DNA from: Prevotella sp.
Lineage (GTDB): Bacteria; Bacteroidota; Bacteroidia; Bacteroidales; Bacteroidaceae
Reading direction: 5' to 3'
Assembly (NCBI GenBank): GCA_022511075.1
Contig: JAFLSE010000007.1
Location: 1 to 64,000 of the forward strand
Length of the DNA: 64,000 nt
Shown here: positions 1 through 9,465 of the stretch, in pieces
How positions within the stretch are numbered: the first letter of the stretch is position 1
Layout: each line of letters opens with the position of its first letter
Notes under the pieces: generated by a model
What the model was told of the DNA's origin: nothing
Databases searched by the model: none
What the model saw: the letters and a program-made list of their open reading frames with translations, nothing else
Position numbers and translations under genes: made by a program

Positions 1-29
1 TGAGTTTGCGACGCTGTGAAAATCTTCAT
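1..29 (-). CDS. N-terminus of a divergent gene, possibly NAD(P)H-hydrate repair enzyme
   Basis: Only nine codons are inside the window. Read on the minus strand from the ATG at 29 they give MKIFTASQT. This resembles the start of Bacteroidales YjeF/Nnr proteins (NAD(P)H-hydrate epimerase/dehydratase), which commonly begin with a short strand followed by a Ser-Gln helix cap. A minus-strand TATTTTTG (66 to 59) sits at the right distance to be its -7 box. The identification rests on very few residues and on my recollection of the family, so it is tentative; that a divergent gene starts here is more likely than its name. Confidence 0.4.
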
Positions 30-85
30 TAATGACGGAACTTTCAATTTATTATGTGCAAAAATACAAAAATAATGCTAAACAA

Positions 86-118
86 TTGCAATACTTTGGC
101 ACTTTTTTTGTAATTTTG
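86..118 (+). promoter_or_regulatory. Promoter of the hpt operon
   Basis: TAATTTTG at 111-118 fits the Bacteroidetes -7 box TAnnTTTG; a TTG at 86-88 lies 22 bp upstream as a weak -33 box. Transcription would begin near 125, so the upstream in-frame ATG at 118 would be at or before the transcript start. This is why hpt is started at 145. Confidence 0.6.
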
Positions 119-144
119 TGCCAAAATTATTGTTTTTAGCATTT

Positions 145-690
145 ATGAATACAATAAAAGTGAAGGATAAGACGTTCAGAACGTCTATTTCTGAAGCGGA
201 GATAAAACAGCGCATAAAAGAATTGGCAGCCCAGATAAGCAAGGACATGGAGGGCAAGAATCCGCTGCTCCTTGCCGTGCTCAACGGCTCGTTCATATTC
301 GCAGCCGACCTTATGCGCGAGATGACCATTCCCTGTGAGATTTCATTCGTTAAACTGGCATCATATCAGGGAACAACCTCTACCGGCAAAGTGCGCGAGG
401 TTATTGGCATAAACGAGGATATTTCGGGCAGGACGGTGATAATCGTGGAGGACATTGTGGAGAGCGGATTTACGATGAGGCGAATGATAGAGTCGCTTGG
501 TACTCGCAATCCAGAGTCGGTACACATCTGCACCCTGTTCCACAAGCCAGAGTGCCTGAAGGTTGAACTCAATCTCGACTACGTTGCCTTCACCATTGCC
601 AACGATTTCGTGGTGGGCTACGGACTCGACTACGACCAGCAGGGGCGCGGACTGAAAGAAGTCTACACCATCGTTGAAGGCGAGGAATAG
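145..690 (+). CDS. hpt: Hypoxanthine phosphoribosyltransferase
   Basis: A 181-residue purine salvage enzyme that transfers the phosphoribosyl group of PRPP to hypoxanthine or guanine in the cytoplasm. The PRPP-binding loop is visible as VIIVEDIVESGFT, close to the usual EDIIDTGxT, and the N-terminal part has the FAADLMREM segment of the HPRT fold. The ATG at 145 was chosen because the alternative at 118 overlaps the promoter. It is the first gene of a run with adk, obgE, pgeF and an M23 peptidase, so purine salvage and adenylate balance are co-transcribed. Length is normal for bacterial HPRT. Confidence 0.93.
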   Translation: MNTIKVKDKTFRTSISEAEIKQRIKELAAQISKDMEGKNPLLLAVLNGSFIFAADLMREMTIPCEISFVKLASYQGTTSTGKVREVIGINEDISGRTVIIVEDIVESGFTMRRMIESLGTRNPESVHICTLFHKPECLKVELNLDYVAFTIANDFVVGYGLDYDQQGRGLKEVYTIVEGEE

Positions 691-752
691 GAAAAAGTTT
701 TTATATATTTAGTTTTGACAGGTAAGAAAATTGTTTGATTAAACAACAGGAT

Positions 753-1325
753 ATGAGAAATATTGTGATATTCGGTGCTCCCGGCTCTGGAAAAGGCACG
801 CAGAGCGACCTTATAATCGAGAAATACGGATTGGGACATATCTCAACTGGCGACGTGCTGCGCAGTGAGATAAAGAAAGGCACGGAACTGGGAAACACGG
901 CAAAGTCGTTTATTGACAAGGGACAGCTGATTCCCGACGAACTTATGATAGATATTCTTGCCAATGTATACGACAGTTTCGGCAAGGAGCACAAAGGTAT
1001 TATCTTCGACGGATTTCCACGCACCATACCACAGGCAGAGGCACTGAAAAAAATGCTCGACGCACGCGGACACAAGGTAGCTGCAATGATAGAGCTTGAC
1101 GTTCCAGAAGAAGAGCTGATGCGTCGCCTGATAAAGCGAGGACAGGACAGCGGCCGTTCCGACGACAATGCCGAGACGATAAAGAAACGCCTTGACGTGT
1201 ATCATAACCAGACAGCACCGCTGATAGAGTGGTATCGCAATGAGGAACTTCATCACCACATACACGGCTCTGGCGAGCTGGAGCGTATATTCGGTGATAT
1301 TTGCAATGTAATAGATGGAATCTAA
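753..1325 (+). CDS. adk: Adenylate kinase
   Basis: Interconverts ATP + AMP and two ADP. The P-loop [10 protein letters not shown] is at the N-terminus, followed by the AMP-binding DGFPRT and the arginine-rich [10 protein letters not shown] near the lid. At 190 residues it is the short form in which the LID is a small loop with no zinc-binding cysteines. The ATG at 753 puts the P-loop at residues 7-16, as is usual; a TTG at 735 would add six residues. The last codons overlap the start of obgE by 11 bp, implying coupled translation. Confidence 0.95.
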   Translation: MRNIVIFGAPGSGKGTQSDLIIEKYGLGHISTGDVLRSEIKKGTELGNTAKSFIDKGQLIPDELMIDILANVYDSFGKEHKGIIFDGFPRTIPQAEALKKMLDARGHKVAAMIELDVPEEELMRRLIKRGQDSGRSDDNAETIKKRLDVYHNQTAPLIEWYRNEELHHHIHGSGELERIFGDICNVIDGI

Positions 1326-2484
1326 TTTCGTAGACTATGTAAAGATATGTTGCCGTTCGGGCAAGGGAGGCAGGGGCTCGATGCACCTGCGCCATGTGAA
1401 GTACAATCCCAACGGCGGTCCTGACGGCGGCGACGGCGGCAGGGGAGGCAACATATACCTGCGCGGCAACCATAACTACTGGACGCTGCTGCACTTGAAA
1501 TACGAGCGCCATATCTTTGCAGAGCACGGCGGCAACGGCGGTCGTGACAAGTGTCACGGCACTGACGGCAAGGATGTCTATATCGACGTGCCGTGTGGTA
1601 CAGTGGTCTACAATGCCGATACGGGCAAGTATGTCTGCGATGTTTCCTACGACGGACAAGAGGTGCTGCTGCTGAAAGGCGGTCGTGGCGGACTTGGTAA
1701 TTTCCAGTTCCGCACAGCCACAAACCAGGCACCGCGCTATGCGCAGCCCGGAGAGCCAATGCAGGAGATGACGATAATACTCGAACTGAAACTGCTTGCC
1801 GACGTAGGTCTTGTGGGATTTCCCAATGCAGGCAAGTCTACGCTGCTCTCGACACTTTCGAGCGCACGCCCGAAGATTGCCAACTATCCGTTTACAACGC
1901 TTGAGCCGTCGCTCGGTATCGTGAGCTACCGCGACAACCAGTCGTTTGTGATGGCTGATATCCCCGGTATCATCGAGGGAGCAAGCGAGGGTAAGGGTTT
2001 GGGACTGCGTTTCCTGCGACACATAGAGCGCAACTCGCTGCTTCTGTTTATGGTGCCCGGCGACACCGACGACATAAAGCGCGAATACGAAATACTGCTT
2101 GGAGAACTTAAGAACTTCAATCCCGAAATGCTCGACAAGCATCGTGTGCTTGCCGTGACAAAGAGCGACCTTCTCGACGAGGAACTGATTGAAATGCTGC
2201 AAGAAACTTTGCCCGACGACCTGCCTGTGGTGTTCATATCAAGCGTGGCAAACCAAGGACTTGTTGAACTCAAGGATATCCTTTGGCGCGAACTGAACAG
2301 CGAGAGCAACAAGCTGACGGCAATAACAGCCGAGGACACACTCGTGCACCGTGACAAGGACATGACGCGATTCACTGCCGAAATGGAGGCGGAGGGCGAG
2401 GCTGGCGACATTGAGTTTATAGACGACAGCGAGATAGAGGATTTCGACGAAGACGACATTGAATATATTGACGTGGAGGACTGA
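1315..2484 (+). CDS. obgE: Obg family GTPase
   Basis: A 389-residue ribosome-associated GTPase that acts in 50S subunit assembly and stress control. The glycine-rich Obg fold covers about residues 1-158 (many GG pairs, e.g. GGRGGLGNF). The G domain follows with G1 [11 protein letters not shown]3 DIPGIIEG and G4 TKSDL. The C-terminus (about 355-389) is strongly acidic, typical of Obg proteins, and has no TGS-like or OCT domain. The start overlaps adk and the stop overlaps pgeF as ATGA at 2482-2486, so translation is coupled on both sides. Confidence 0.96.
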   Translation: MESNFVDYVKICCRSGKGGRGSMHLRHVKYNPNGGPDGGDGGRGGNIYLRGNHNYWTLLHLKYERHIFAEHGGNGGRDKCHGTDGKDVYIDVPCGTVVYNADTGKYVCDVSYDGQEVLLLKGGRGGLGNFQFRTATNQAPRYAQPGEPMQEMTIILELKLLADVGLVGFPNAGKSTLLSTLSSARPKIANYPFTTLEPSLGIVSYRDNQSFVMADIPGIIEGASEGKGLGLRFLRHIERNSLLLFMVPGDTDDIKREYEILLGELKNFNPEMLDKHRVLAVTKSDLLDEELIEMLQETLPDDLPVVFISSVANQGLVELKDILWRELNSESNKLTAITAEDTLVHRDKDMTRFTAEMEAEGEAGDIEFIDDSEIEDFDEDDIEYIDVED

Positions 2485-3206
2485 TGATGACTGACGGTGG
2501 CTTTTTGCTATATAATATAAATAATGTAGAAAGCCTCGTGGCGTTCACCACGAAGCGCCCCGTCGGGCGCAACCGAGCAGAGATATGCAAGATGCTCGGC
2601 ATAGACGACAGCCACCTTGTATATCCGCACCAGACACACGGAACAAAGCTGTTGCAGATAGGGGAGGAGTTCATATCTCTTTCCCCCGATACAAAAAAGA
2701 TGCTTCTTGAAGGCGTTGATGCCGTGATGACCAACATGACCAATGTGTGCGTGGCGGTATCTACAGCCGACTGTATTCCTGTACTTGTATGCGATATGGA
2801 GCACCATGCCGTGGCTGCCATTCACGCAGGCTGGCGTGGAACGGTGGGGCGCATAGTGCGCAAGACATTGGAGCAGATGCACGCAGCATACGGCACAAAT
2901 CCTGCATCGTTGCAATGCATAATAGGGCCGGGCATATCGCAAGACTGCTTTGAGGTGGGCGATGAGGTGTATGAAGCCTTTGCCGCTGCCGGTTTCGATA
3001 TGGAGCAGATAGCCCGTCGCAAGGAAAAATGGCACATTGACCTTTGGCGTGCCAATGCCATTGAACTTGAAGCCGCAGGCGTAGACCCCGCAAACATACA
3101 CGTTGAGGGTGTCTGCACCTTCTCGCACAGCGACGAATATTTCTCTGCGCGCCATGACGGTGCTGCCACTGGCAGAATGTTGAACGGAATAATGCTGAAA
3201 AAGTAA
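2484..3206 (+). CDS. pgeF: YfiH/PgeF family polyphenol oxidase-like protein (DUF152)
   Basis: A 240-residue cytoplasmic protein of the YfiH/LACC1 family. The family is annotated as laccase; members have purine nucleoside phosphorylase/adenosine deaminase type activity, and the E. coli protein has been linked to peptidoglycan editing. The conserved metal-ligand segments are present: the His of YPHQTHGT, the Cys of STADCIPV and the His of IHAGWRGT. Start overlaps the obgE stop by one base. Being in an operon with hpt and adk suits a role in purine metabolism, while the next gene is a peptidoglycan hydrolase; either reading is possible. Confidence 0.88.
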   Translation: MMTDGGFLLYNINNVESLVAFTTKRPVGRNRAEICKMLGIDDSHLVYPHQTHGTKLLQIGEEFISLSPDTKKMLLEGVDAVMTNMTNVCVAVSTADCIPVLVCDMEHHAVAAIHAGWRGTVGRIVRKTLEQMHAAYGTNPASLQCIIGPGISQDCFEVGDEVYEAFAAAGFDMEQIARRKEKWHIDLWRANAIELEAAGVDPANIHVEGVCTFSHSDEYFSARHDGAATGRMLNGIMLKK

Positions 3207-4327
3207 TGAACTATCGACACATCCTTCTTTCGCTTTCCCTTTTTGCGGCGTTGTCATCGTTTGCCGACGATGAGTTTACTGCCCTTGAACAGCAGCAGAT
3301 AAGCATAGCCACGAAAGGATTGTTCGACAAGTCCGACATGTTTACGATAGACTTTTCTGAGTATCTTTCCAGCGACTACTCCTTCCCCCTGCCTGTTGGA
3401 AAGGCAAAGCAGGGCAACGACTACAACATAGAAATTGACACGTGGAAAGGTGATGCCGTGAAAGCAATGTTCGACGGCACGGTGCGTATGGCTCGCTATC
3501 ATAACCAGTTTGGAAACATAATAGTTGTTCGCCACGACAACGGACTTGAAACCGTATATGGCAGGAATGCCCAAAACCTCGTAAGAGTAGGCGACCGTGT
3601 AAAGGCAGGACAGACCATCGCTATTGTAGGAGGTGAAGACGGGCGATACTATTGCGAGTTTGCCGTAATGGTAAACGGCTCCCGCATCAATCCCGAAATA
3701 ATCCTCAGTCTACAAAACCACAGACTGCGTGAGACAACCATATATTTCAAGAAACTTGCCAGTGGCAAGATTGATGTCAGCACACAGCCTGTTGCCAATG
3801 TCACTCCTTTTGCCAAGGGAAACACCTTTACAATCGACTTTGCCGCCCTTTCCAAGAACGAGTGGAGCTATCCGCTTCCGGGCGGAAAGGTGATAAGCGG
3901 CTACGGCAGGCGCGACGGCAGAATGCACTCAGGCACTGACATAAAGACAAAGGCAAACGACAATATCCTTGCAGCCTTTGCCGGCGAGGTGGTATTCTCC
4001 GGCAGGTCGAGCGGCTACGGCAACCTTGTGCGCATACGCCACGCCAACGGTCTTGAAACCTATTACAGCCACAACTCAAAGAATCTTGTAAAGGTTGGCG
4101 ACCGTGTGAAGGCAGGACAGGTGATAGCCCTTACAGGGCGCACGGGGCATGCCAGCACCGAGCACCTGCATTTCGAGATACGCGTAAACGGGCAGCATTT
4201 CGACACGGGCAAGATTTTCAACCACGCAACCCATGACATAAGGCAGGAAAGCTTTACGTTTGCAAAAAGAGGGAATAGCGTTTCCATTACTTCCGACAGA
4301 AAGCCTGCGGCAAAAGTAAGAAAGTGA
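3206..4327 (+). CDS. Secreted M23 family metallopeptidase with a degenerate first domain
   Basis: A 373-residue exported protein with a signal peptide (residues 1-20, ending in FAD). It has two tandem lysostaphin-type domains. The second (about 215-350) keeps the zinc site: HSGTD and HLHFE, with a YYSHN loop, so it should cut peptidoglycan cross-bridges or stems. The first (about 50-165) has the same strand pattern (GNIIVVRHDNGLETVYGRN) but lacks the HxxxD ligand (DYNIEID) and the HxH motif (YYCEFAV), so it is probably non-catalytic. Start overlaps the pgeF stop by one base. EnvC/NlpD-like activator roles are known for M23 domains without zinc sites. Confidence 0.9.
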   Translation: MNYRHILLSLSLFAALSSFADDEFTALEQQQISIATKGLFDKSDMFTIDFSEYLSSDYSFPLPVGKAKQGNDYNIEIDTWKGDAVKAMFDGTVRMARYHNQFGNIIVVRHDNGLETVYGRNAQNLVRVGDRVKAGQTIAIVGGEDGRYYCEFAVMVNGSRINPEIILSLQNHRLRETTIYFKKLASGKIDVSTQPVANVTPFAKGNTFTIDFAALSKNEWSYPLPGGKVISGYGRRDGRMHSGTDIKTKANDNILAAFAGEVVFSGRSSGYGNLVRIRHANGLETYYSHNSKNLVKVGDRVKAGQVIALTGRTGHASTEHLHFEIRVNGQHFDTGKIFNHATHDIRQESFTFAKRGNSVSITSDRKPAAKVRK

Positions 4328-4442
4328 TTGAATATTTAGCATAAATTAAGAAAAAGTATTGCTTCAGGCACAAATTTTAAAGAAAAATTGAATTAACGAC
4401 GAAATTTAATGTTTTTGTAACCTCTGTTTCAAAAAAAATAGT

Positions 4443-4450
4443 TAATTTTG
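4443..4450 (+). promoter_or_regulatory. Likely -7 box upstream of the Oar-like receptor
   Basis: TAATTTTG fits TAnnTTTG, with T-rich sequence and a TTTG at 4414-4417 (25 bp upstream, longer than usual). The leader then contains an AT-rich stretch with TTAATTATTAATTATTAAA just before the start codon at 4523. Confidence 0.5.
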
Positions 4451-4522
4451 CAGCGTAAAATAAAAAAAGGGCGGCAAGCCGCTCATGAATTAATTATTAA
4501 TTATTAAACATTATTTAATTTT

Positions 4523-7500
4523 ATGTACAAGAGATTATGTTTCCTAATTGCCACAATGGTGCTGATGGTTACGTCGGCAGTGGCACAGGTAACTACGTCT
4601 GGAATGTCCGGTAAAATTACAGCTGATAACGACGACGTTATCGGAGCTACTGTAGAAGCAATACACGTTCCTTCCGGCACACGTTACGTAGGAGTTACCA
4701 ACACTAAGGGTATGTTCAACATCCTTGGTATGCGTTCAGGAGGTCCCTACGAAGTTCGAATCAGCTATCTTGGCTACGAAACCAAGATTGTGAAAAATGT
4801 CATCCTTCAGTTGGCAGAGACCTACAACCTCAACGTTACTATGAACGAGGACGCACAGGTGTTGGGCGAGGTTGTAGTACAGGGTAAGGCTTCTAAGTTC
4901 TCCGTAGAGAAAACAGGTGCTTCTACCAACATCACCAACCAGCAGATTGCAAACCTGCCTACCGTTAACCGTGGCATCACTGATGTTACACGCCTTTCTC
5001 CATACGGCGGTAACGGCATGAGTTTTGCAGGTTCTGACGGTCGTTTGGCAAACTTCACTGTTGACGGTGCAAACTTCAATAATAACTTTGGTCTTTCTGA
5101 CGGTCTTCCTGGTGGTGGCAATCCTATTTCTATTGACGCTATCGAGGAACTTCAGGTTGTTATTTCTCCATACGATGTTCGTCAGACCAACTTTATCGGT
5201 GGTGGTGTGAACGCTATTACAAAGTCGGGTACAAACACTTTCAAGGGTAGTGCTTACATCTATCATAAGAACGAGAACCTTCAGGGTGATGCTGTAGATC
5301 GTGAGCAGATTTCTGGTGCACGTGAGAAGAGCCAGCAGACAACTTACGGTTTCACGTTGGGTGGTCCTATCATCAAGAACAAGTTGTTCTTCTTTGCTAA
5401 TGGTGAAATGATAAAGACCCCAACTATAGCAAACCGTTGGAGAGGTTCTGCAAATGGTGTTGCTGTGCCTGATAACTATGTGTCTCGCACTAAACTTTCA
5501 GATCTTCAGACTATTTCAGAGTTCGTACGTAATAAGTATGGCTATGATACAGGTTCTTGGACAAGTTTCCCTGCAGATGAGAGTAACTACAAGTTGCTTG
5601 CACGTTTGGACTGGAATATAACAGACAAGCATCACTTGGCATTGCGCTATAACTATACGAAGAACACGCTGTGGAATTCTCCTAATGCCACTTCTATGGA
5701 CGGTGGTACACGTATGTCAGGTTCTCGTATGTCACAGTACTCTATGTCGTTTGCCAACTCGATGTACTCTATGGACAACCTCGTTCATTCATTCTCTTTG
5801 GATTTGAACAGTCGCCTGGCTGATAACCTTTCAAACCAGTTCCTTGCAACATTCTCAAAGTTGGATGATGTGCGTGGTACAAACTCTTCTGAGTTCCCGT
5901 TCATCGACATTCTGGATGATGCTGGCGATAACAACTACATGGCATTGGGTTACGAGTTGTTTACTTGGAATAATGCCGTACACAATACAATCTGGAATGT
6001 AAGGGACGATGTTACATATTATTTAGGCAAGCATAAGATTACTGCCGGATTGACTTTCGAGCATCAGATGGCAGACAACCAGTATATGCGTAATGGTACA
6101 GGTTACTATCGTTATAATAGTATGGCTGACTTTATGAATGGCGCTGCTCCTGAAATTGTCTGCTTGACCTATGGCTACAATGGCGAATCAAGCCCAGCTG
6201 CTCGTGTACAGTTTAATAAGGCTGGTATCTATGGTCAGGACGAGTGGAACATCACAGAGAAATTGAAGTTGACATACGGTGTTCGTTTCGATGGTCTTTT
6301 CTTCAACAATTCTGATTTGATGACCAACAATGCTATCCTTGCTCTCGATTATAACGGTCGCAATATTGATACTGGTAAGTGGCCTGGAAATAGTATTACG
6401 ATTTCTCCACGTGTAGGTTTCACATACGACGTATTTGGTGATAAGAGCCTGAAGGTTCGTGGTGGTACAGGTCTCTTCTCTGGTCGTCTGCCACTCGTGT
6501 TCTTCACCAATATGCCGACCAATAGTGGTATGGTACAGTATCAGGCGCAGATTAATGCTTCTGAGGCAGCAAATAAAGGCTTCTCGATGGATGAATTCAA
6601 GGGCGGTTTGGTGACCGACGGTAATGGACATTACATAGCTCCACTTTTGGAGAAACTTCAGCAGTTAGGCTATCCAGGTACAATTACACCAGAAGAAGGT
6701 AGTAAACCTTCCGCAGTGAATGGTGTTGACCCAGATTTCAAGATGCCACAGGTATGGAAGACTTCTTTGGCTGTTGATTACAATGTTCCTGTTTCATTCC
6801 CATTGTCAATAACTGCAGAGGGTATCTTCAACAAGACGGTTAATGCCGTTTCTATTTCAGACTGGAGTATTCCTTCAGTAGGTGGTTTCGCTCGTTTCAA
6901 CGGCGTGGATAACCGTCCTATCTATCCTGCAGGTTACCGCACTGGCACAAAGGCTTTTGTTTTGGAGAACACCAGCAAAGGTTATGGTTGGTCTGCAAAC
7001 ATTACTGTTAATGCACAGCCAACAGAGAACATCAGCTTGATGGCAGCATATACTCACACTGTGTCTAAGGAAATAACAGGTATGCCTGGTTCTGCAGCTG
7101 AGTCTGCATTTACATACGTTCCAACAGTTGAGGGACCTAACAATATCAAACTTCATAACTCGCAGTATGTTACTCCAGACCGTTTCGTAGCATCTGCTAC
7201 AATTCATGACAAGAGTGGCAACCACTATAGCTTTATCTACGAAACTTGGCGCGGTGGCTACAACTACTCTTATATGGATGTTGAGGACATGAACGGCGAC
7301 GGTTATAAGTATGATGCAATTTATATTCCAACAGATAAGGAAGTGGCTGATAACCTGTTCCGCTTTGTTTCTGAAGATGACAAGACACGTTTCATGGACT
7401 ATGTACATAAGGACAGCTATCTGAAGAAGCATCAAGGTGAATATGCTGAGGCTTACAGTGTTTACTCTCCATGGGTACACCGTGTTGACTTCAGCTACAA

Positions 7501-7789
7501 GCACGACTTCAAGCTCGACTTTGGTAAGACAAAGCACACTTTGCAGCTGAGCATGGATGTTAAGAACCTGCTTAACCTGTTTAACTCTTCTTGGGGTGTT
7601 AGCAAGTATCTCAATCCTGCTATCGGCTCTGAGGCTCGTATCCTCAAGTACGAAGGTGTCGATGCAGATGGTTTTGCTACATTCTCAACTCCTTCGGCTA
7701 TCAACGGCAATACCAAGACTTGGACTCCTAACCACGGAATCGGTCAGTGCTGGTATGCTTCTATTGGTATCAAATATATATTCAACTAA
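4523..7789 (+). CDS. Oar-like TonB-dependent outer membrane receptor
   Basis: A 1088-residue protein with a signal peptide (1-21, ending SAVAQ), a carboxypeptidase-regulatory-like beta-sandwich (about 25-110, with GYETKIVKNV), a plug domain (about 115-230, including NFTVDGANFNNN) and a long outer-membrane barrel ending in aromatic KYIFN. The plug and barrel pattern is that of Oar-type receptors rather than SusC: there is no SusC signature around the plug and no SusD gene follows. Oar proteins of related bacteria are large TonB-dependent channels whose substrates are mostly unknown; some export proteins. The partner is probably the lipoprotein encoded 18 bp downstream. Confidence 0.85.
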   Translation: MYKRLCFLIATMVLMVTSAVAQVTTSGMSGKITADNDDVIGATVEAIHVPSGTRYVGVTNTKGMFNILGMRSGGPYEVRISYLGYETKIVKNVILQLAETYNLNVTMNEDAQVLGEVVVQGKASKFSVEKTGASTNITNQQIANLPTVNRGITDVTRLSPYGGNGMSFAGSDGRLANFTVDGANFNNNFGLSDGLPGGGNPISIDAIEELQVVISPYDVRQTNFIGGGVNAITKSGTNTFKGSAYIYHKNENLQGDAVDREQISGAREKSQQTTYGFTLGGPIIKNKLFFFANGEMIKTPTIANRWRGSANGVAVPDNYVSRTKLSDLQTISEFVRNKYGYDTGSWTSFPADESNYKLLARLDWNITDKHHLALRYNYTKNTLWNSPNATSMDGGTRMSGSRMSQYSMSFANSMYSMDNLVHSFSLDLNSRLADNLSNQFLATFSKLDDVRGTNSSEFPFIDILDDAGDNNYMALGYELFTWNNAVHNTIWNVRDDVTYYLGKHKITAGLTFEHQMADNQYMRNGTGYYRYNSMADFMNGAAPEIVCLTYGYNGESSPAARVQFNKAGIYGQDEWNITEKLKLTYGVRFDGLFFNNSDLMTNNAILALDYNGRNIDTGKWPGNSITISPRVGFTYDVFGDKSLKVRGGTGLFSGRLPLVFFTNMPTNSGMVQYQAQINASEAANKGFSMDEFKGGLVTDGNGHYIAPLLEKLQQLGYPGTITPEEGSKPSAVNGVDPDFKMPQVWKTSLAVDYNVPVSFPLSITAEGIFNKTVNAVSISDWSIPSVGGFARFNGVDNRPIYPAGYRTGTKAFVLENTSKGYGWSANITVNAQPTENISLMAAYTHTVSKEITGMPGSAAESAFTYVPTVEGPNNIKLHNSQYVTPDRFVASATIHDKSGNHYSFIYETWRGGYNYSYMDVEDMNGDGYKYDAIYIPTDKEVADNLFRFVSEDDKTRFMDYVHKDSYLKKHQGEYAEAYSVYSPWVHRVDFSYKHDFKLDFGKTKHTLQLSMDVKNLLNLFNSSWGVSKYLNPAIGSEARILKYEGVDADGFATFSTPSAINGNTKTWTPNHGIGQCWYASIGIKYIFN

Positions 7790-7807
7790 TATTAAAGTCA
7801 GGACAAT

Positions 7808-9322
7808 ATGAAACTTAAATATTTATTTCCGTCACTGATAGCAGCAATCACTATGTTGGTAAGCTGCTCTGATGATAACGATCCAACTTATCTTGACGAA
7901 ATCCGTGTGTCATCATCTTATGTGGCACTTGATGTGAATGGAGGTACAACATCCATCGACATCGAGGCTAAGTCTGACTGGTCCATTAACCAGGAAGAGA
8001 TTCCCAATTGGCTGACTATAACACCTGTCGCTGGCTCTGGCAACGGAACCATCTCTTTCTCTGCTGGAAGCACACTTGATGGTCGTACAGCCGAATTGCA
8101 CATTAACTGCGGTGACAAGACACAGACAATCAATGTGATTCAGGGACTTGCAGAAGCTTCACCAGCAACTTGCGCTGAAGTAATAGCCGGTCCGGATAGT
8201 AAGCAATATCTTGTAACGGGTACGGTAACTTCCATTGCAAATACTCTCTATGGTAACTGGTATTTGACAGATGAGACCGGTACTGTTTACATTTATGGTA
8301 CGCTTGATGCCAAAGGTAATACGAAAAACTTTGAGAGTCTTGGTCTTGAAGTTGGCGACATTGTTACTGTTAAAGGTCCAAAAACAACGTATGGAACAAC
8401 TGTAGAATTGGTAGATGTGACAGTTGTGAATATCGAAAAGTCATTGATTAAGGTTGATTCCTTGGACATTGAGAATAATCAGCTGCCTTTGGAAGGTGGT
8501 GACTTTACCGTAAGTCTGACTTGCAAGGGTTCTAACGGTGTATCTGTTGAAATTCCTTCAGAAGCAAAGGATTGGCTTTCAATAGTAGCAGTCAATGGTG
8601 GTTCTGAACCTACTGTGAAGTTCCACGCAGCAGCAAATGCTGGTGGTGATCGTGAGGCTACTATCGTGTTCAATACTACTGATGGCAAGAAGACTTATTC
8701 TTCTGAAACCACAATCACACAGAAAGGCTCTATCATTGCAGTTAGCGTAGCAGAGTTCTTGGCAGCAGAGCCAAGCAATACCTTGTACCGAGTATCTGGT
8801 ATCATAACAAAGGTGGCAAATGCTTCTTACGGCAACTGCTACATTAAGGATTTCTCTGGTGAAACTTATGTATATGGCATTGGTGCAAAAGGCGACTTTG
8901 AGGCACTTGGCCTGAAAGAGGGCGACATCGTTACTCTTGTCGGTAAGCGCGGAGAATATAAGGGCGACCCACAGATGGCAGAGGCAACAGCTGAGAGCTT
9001 TAACATTGTAACAGAGGTTAGCATAGAAGAGTTCCTTACCAAGGAAGATAATCCAAATGTATATTATCGTGTGACTGGTAATGTGACAGAGATTGCGAAT
9101 GCTACATACGGTAATCTTTATATCTCAAACGGTGCTAACTCACTCTATGTGTACGGTTGTTATCCAGGTTGGGGTGCAACAGGTGATGCCCGTAAGGACT
9201 GCATCGCTACACAAGGCATCGAAGTTGGCGATGAGCTTACCGTAATAGGTTCAAAGAGCACTTACAATGGTACTCCACAAGTAAATGGCGGTATCTATTT
9301 CTCGCACAAGAAGCCAGAATAA
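7808..9322 (+). CDS. BACON/OB-fold repeat lipoprotein
   Basis: A 504-residue lipoprotein: the signal ends LVSC with Cys20 followed by acidic residues (SDDND), the kind of sequence associated with surface export in Bacteroidetes. Two BACON-like domains (about 35-115 and 220-305, with DWSINQEEIPNWLTI and AKDWLSIVAVNG) alternate with three related OB-like repeats of about 90 residues. Each repeat starts with a V-x-G-x-V/I-T-x-I/V-AN-x-x-YGN core and has GDxxTVxG near the end. BACON domains usually hold glycans or mucin; the OB repeats resemble nucleic-acid or sugar-binding modules. The exact ligand is unknown. It is co-transcribed with the Oar-like receptor. Confidence 0.8.
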   Translation: MKLKYLFPSLIAAITMLVSCSDDNDPTYLDEIRVSSSYVALDVNGGTTSIDIEAKSDWSINQEEIPNWLTITPVAGSGNGTISFSAGSTLDGRTAELHINCGDKTQTINVIQGLAEASPATCAEVIAGPDSKQYLVTGTVTSIANTLYGNWYLTDETGTVYIYGTLDAKGNTKNFESLGLEVGDIVTVKGPKTTYGTTVELVDVTVVNIEKSLIKVDSLDIENNQLPLEGGDFTVSLTCKGSNGVSVEIPSEAKDWLSIVAVNGGSEPTVKFHAAANAGGDREATIVFNTTDGKKTYSSETTITQKGSIIAVSVAEFLAAEPSNTLYRVSGIITKVANASYGNCYIKDFSGETYVYGIGAKGDFEALGLKEGDIVTLVGKRGEYKGDPQMAEATAESFNIVTEVSIEEFLTKEDNPNVYYRVTGNVTEIANATYGNLYISNGANSLYVYGCYPGWGATGDARKDCIATQGIEVGDELTVIGSKSTYNGTPQVNGGIYFSHKKPE

Positions 9323-9347
9323 GTTCTGAAACATTAAATTAATAAAA

Positions 9348-9382
9348 ACTCTCCCCTGCAACTCATGATTGCAGGGGAGAGT
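9348..9382. terminator. Bidirectional terminator between convergent genes
   Basis: A perfect 14-bp stem (ACTCTCCCCTGCAA at 9348-9361 with its complement at 9369-9382) and a 7-nt loop, with A-rich sequence on the left and T-rich on the right. It serves the lipoprotein gene from the left and ccsBA from the right. Confidence 0.9.
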
Positions 9383-9465
9383 TTATGTTTTATCTATTTA
9401 GATGTAGAATAAAATTTGATTACAATGTTCTTTCTCGTTATAACTTATGTTCAAAGTCTGTTTTG

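Noticed and set aside
1000..2202. 400-codon open frame on the minus strand opposite adk and obgE
   Set aside because: It lies wholly opposite two strongly supported genes, has a His/Cys/Arg-rich composition typical of the antisense frame, and no family pattern.
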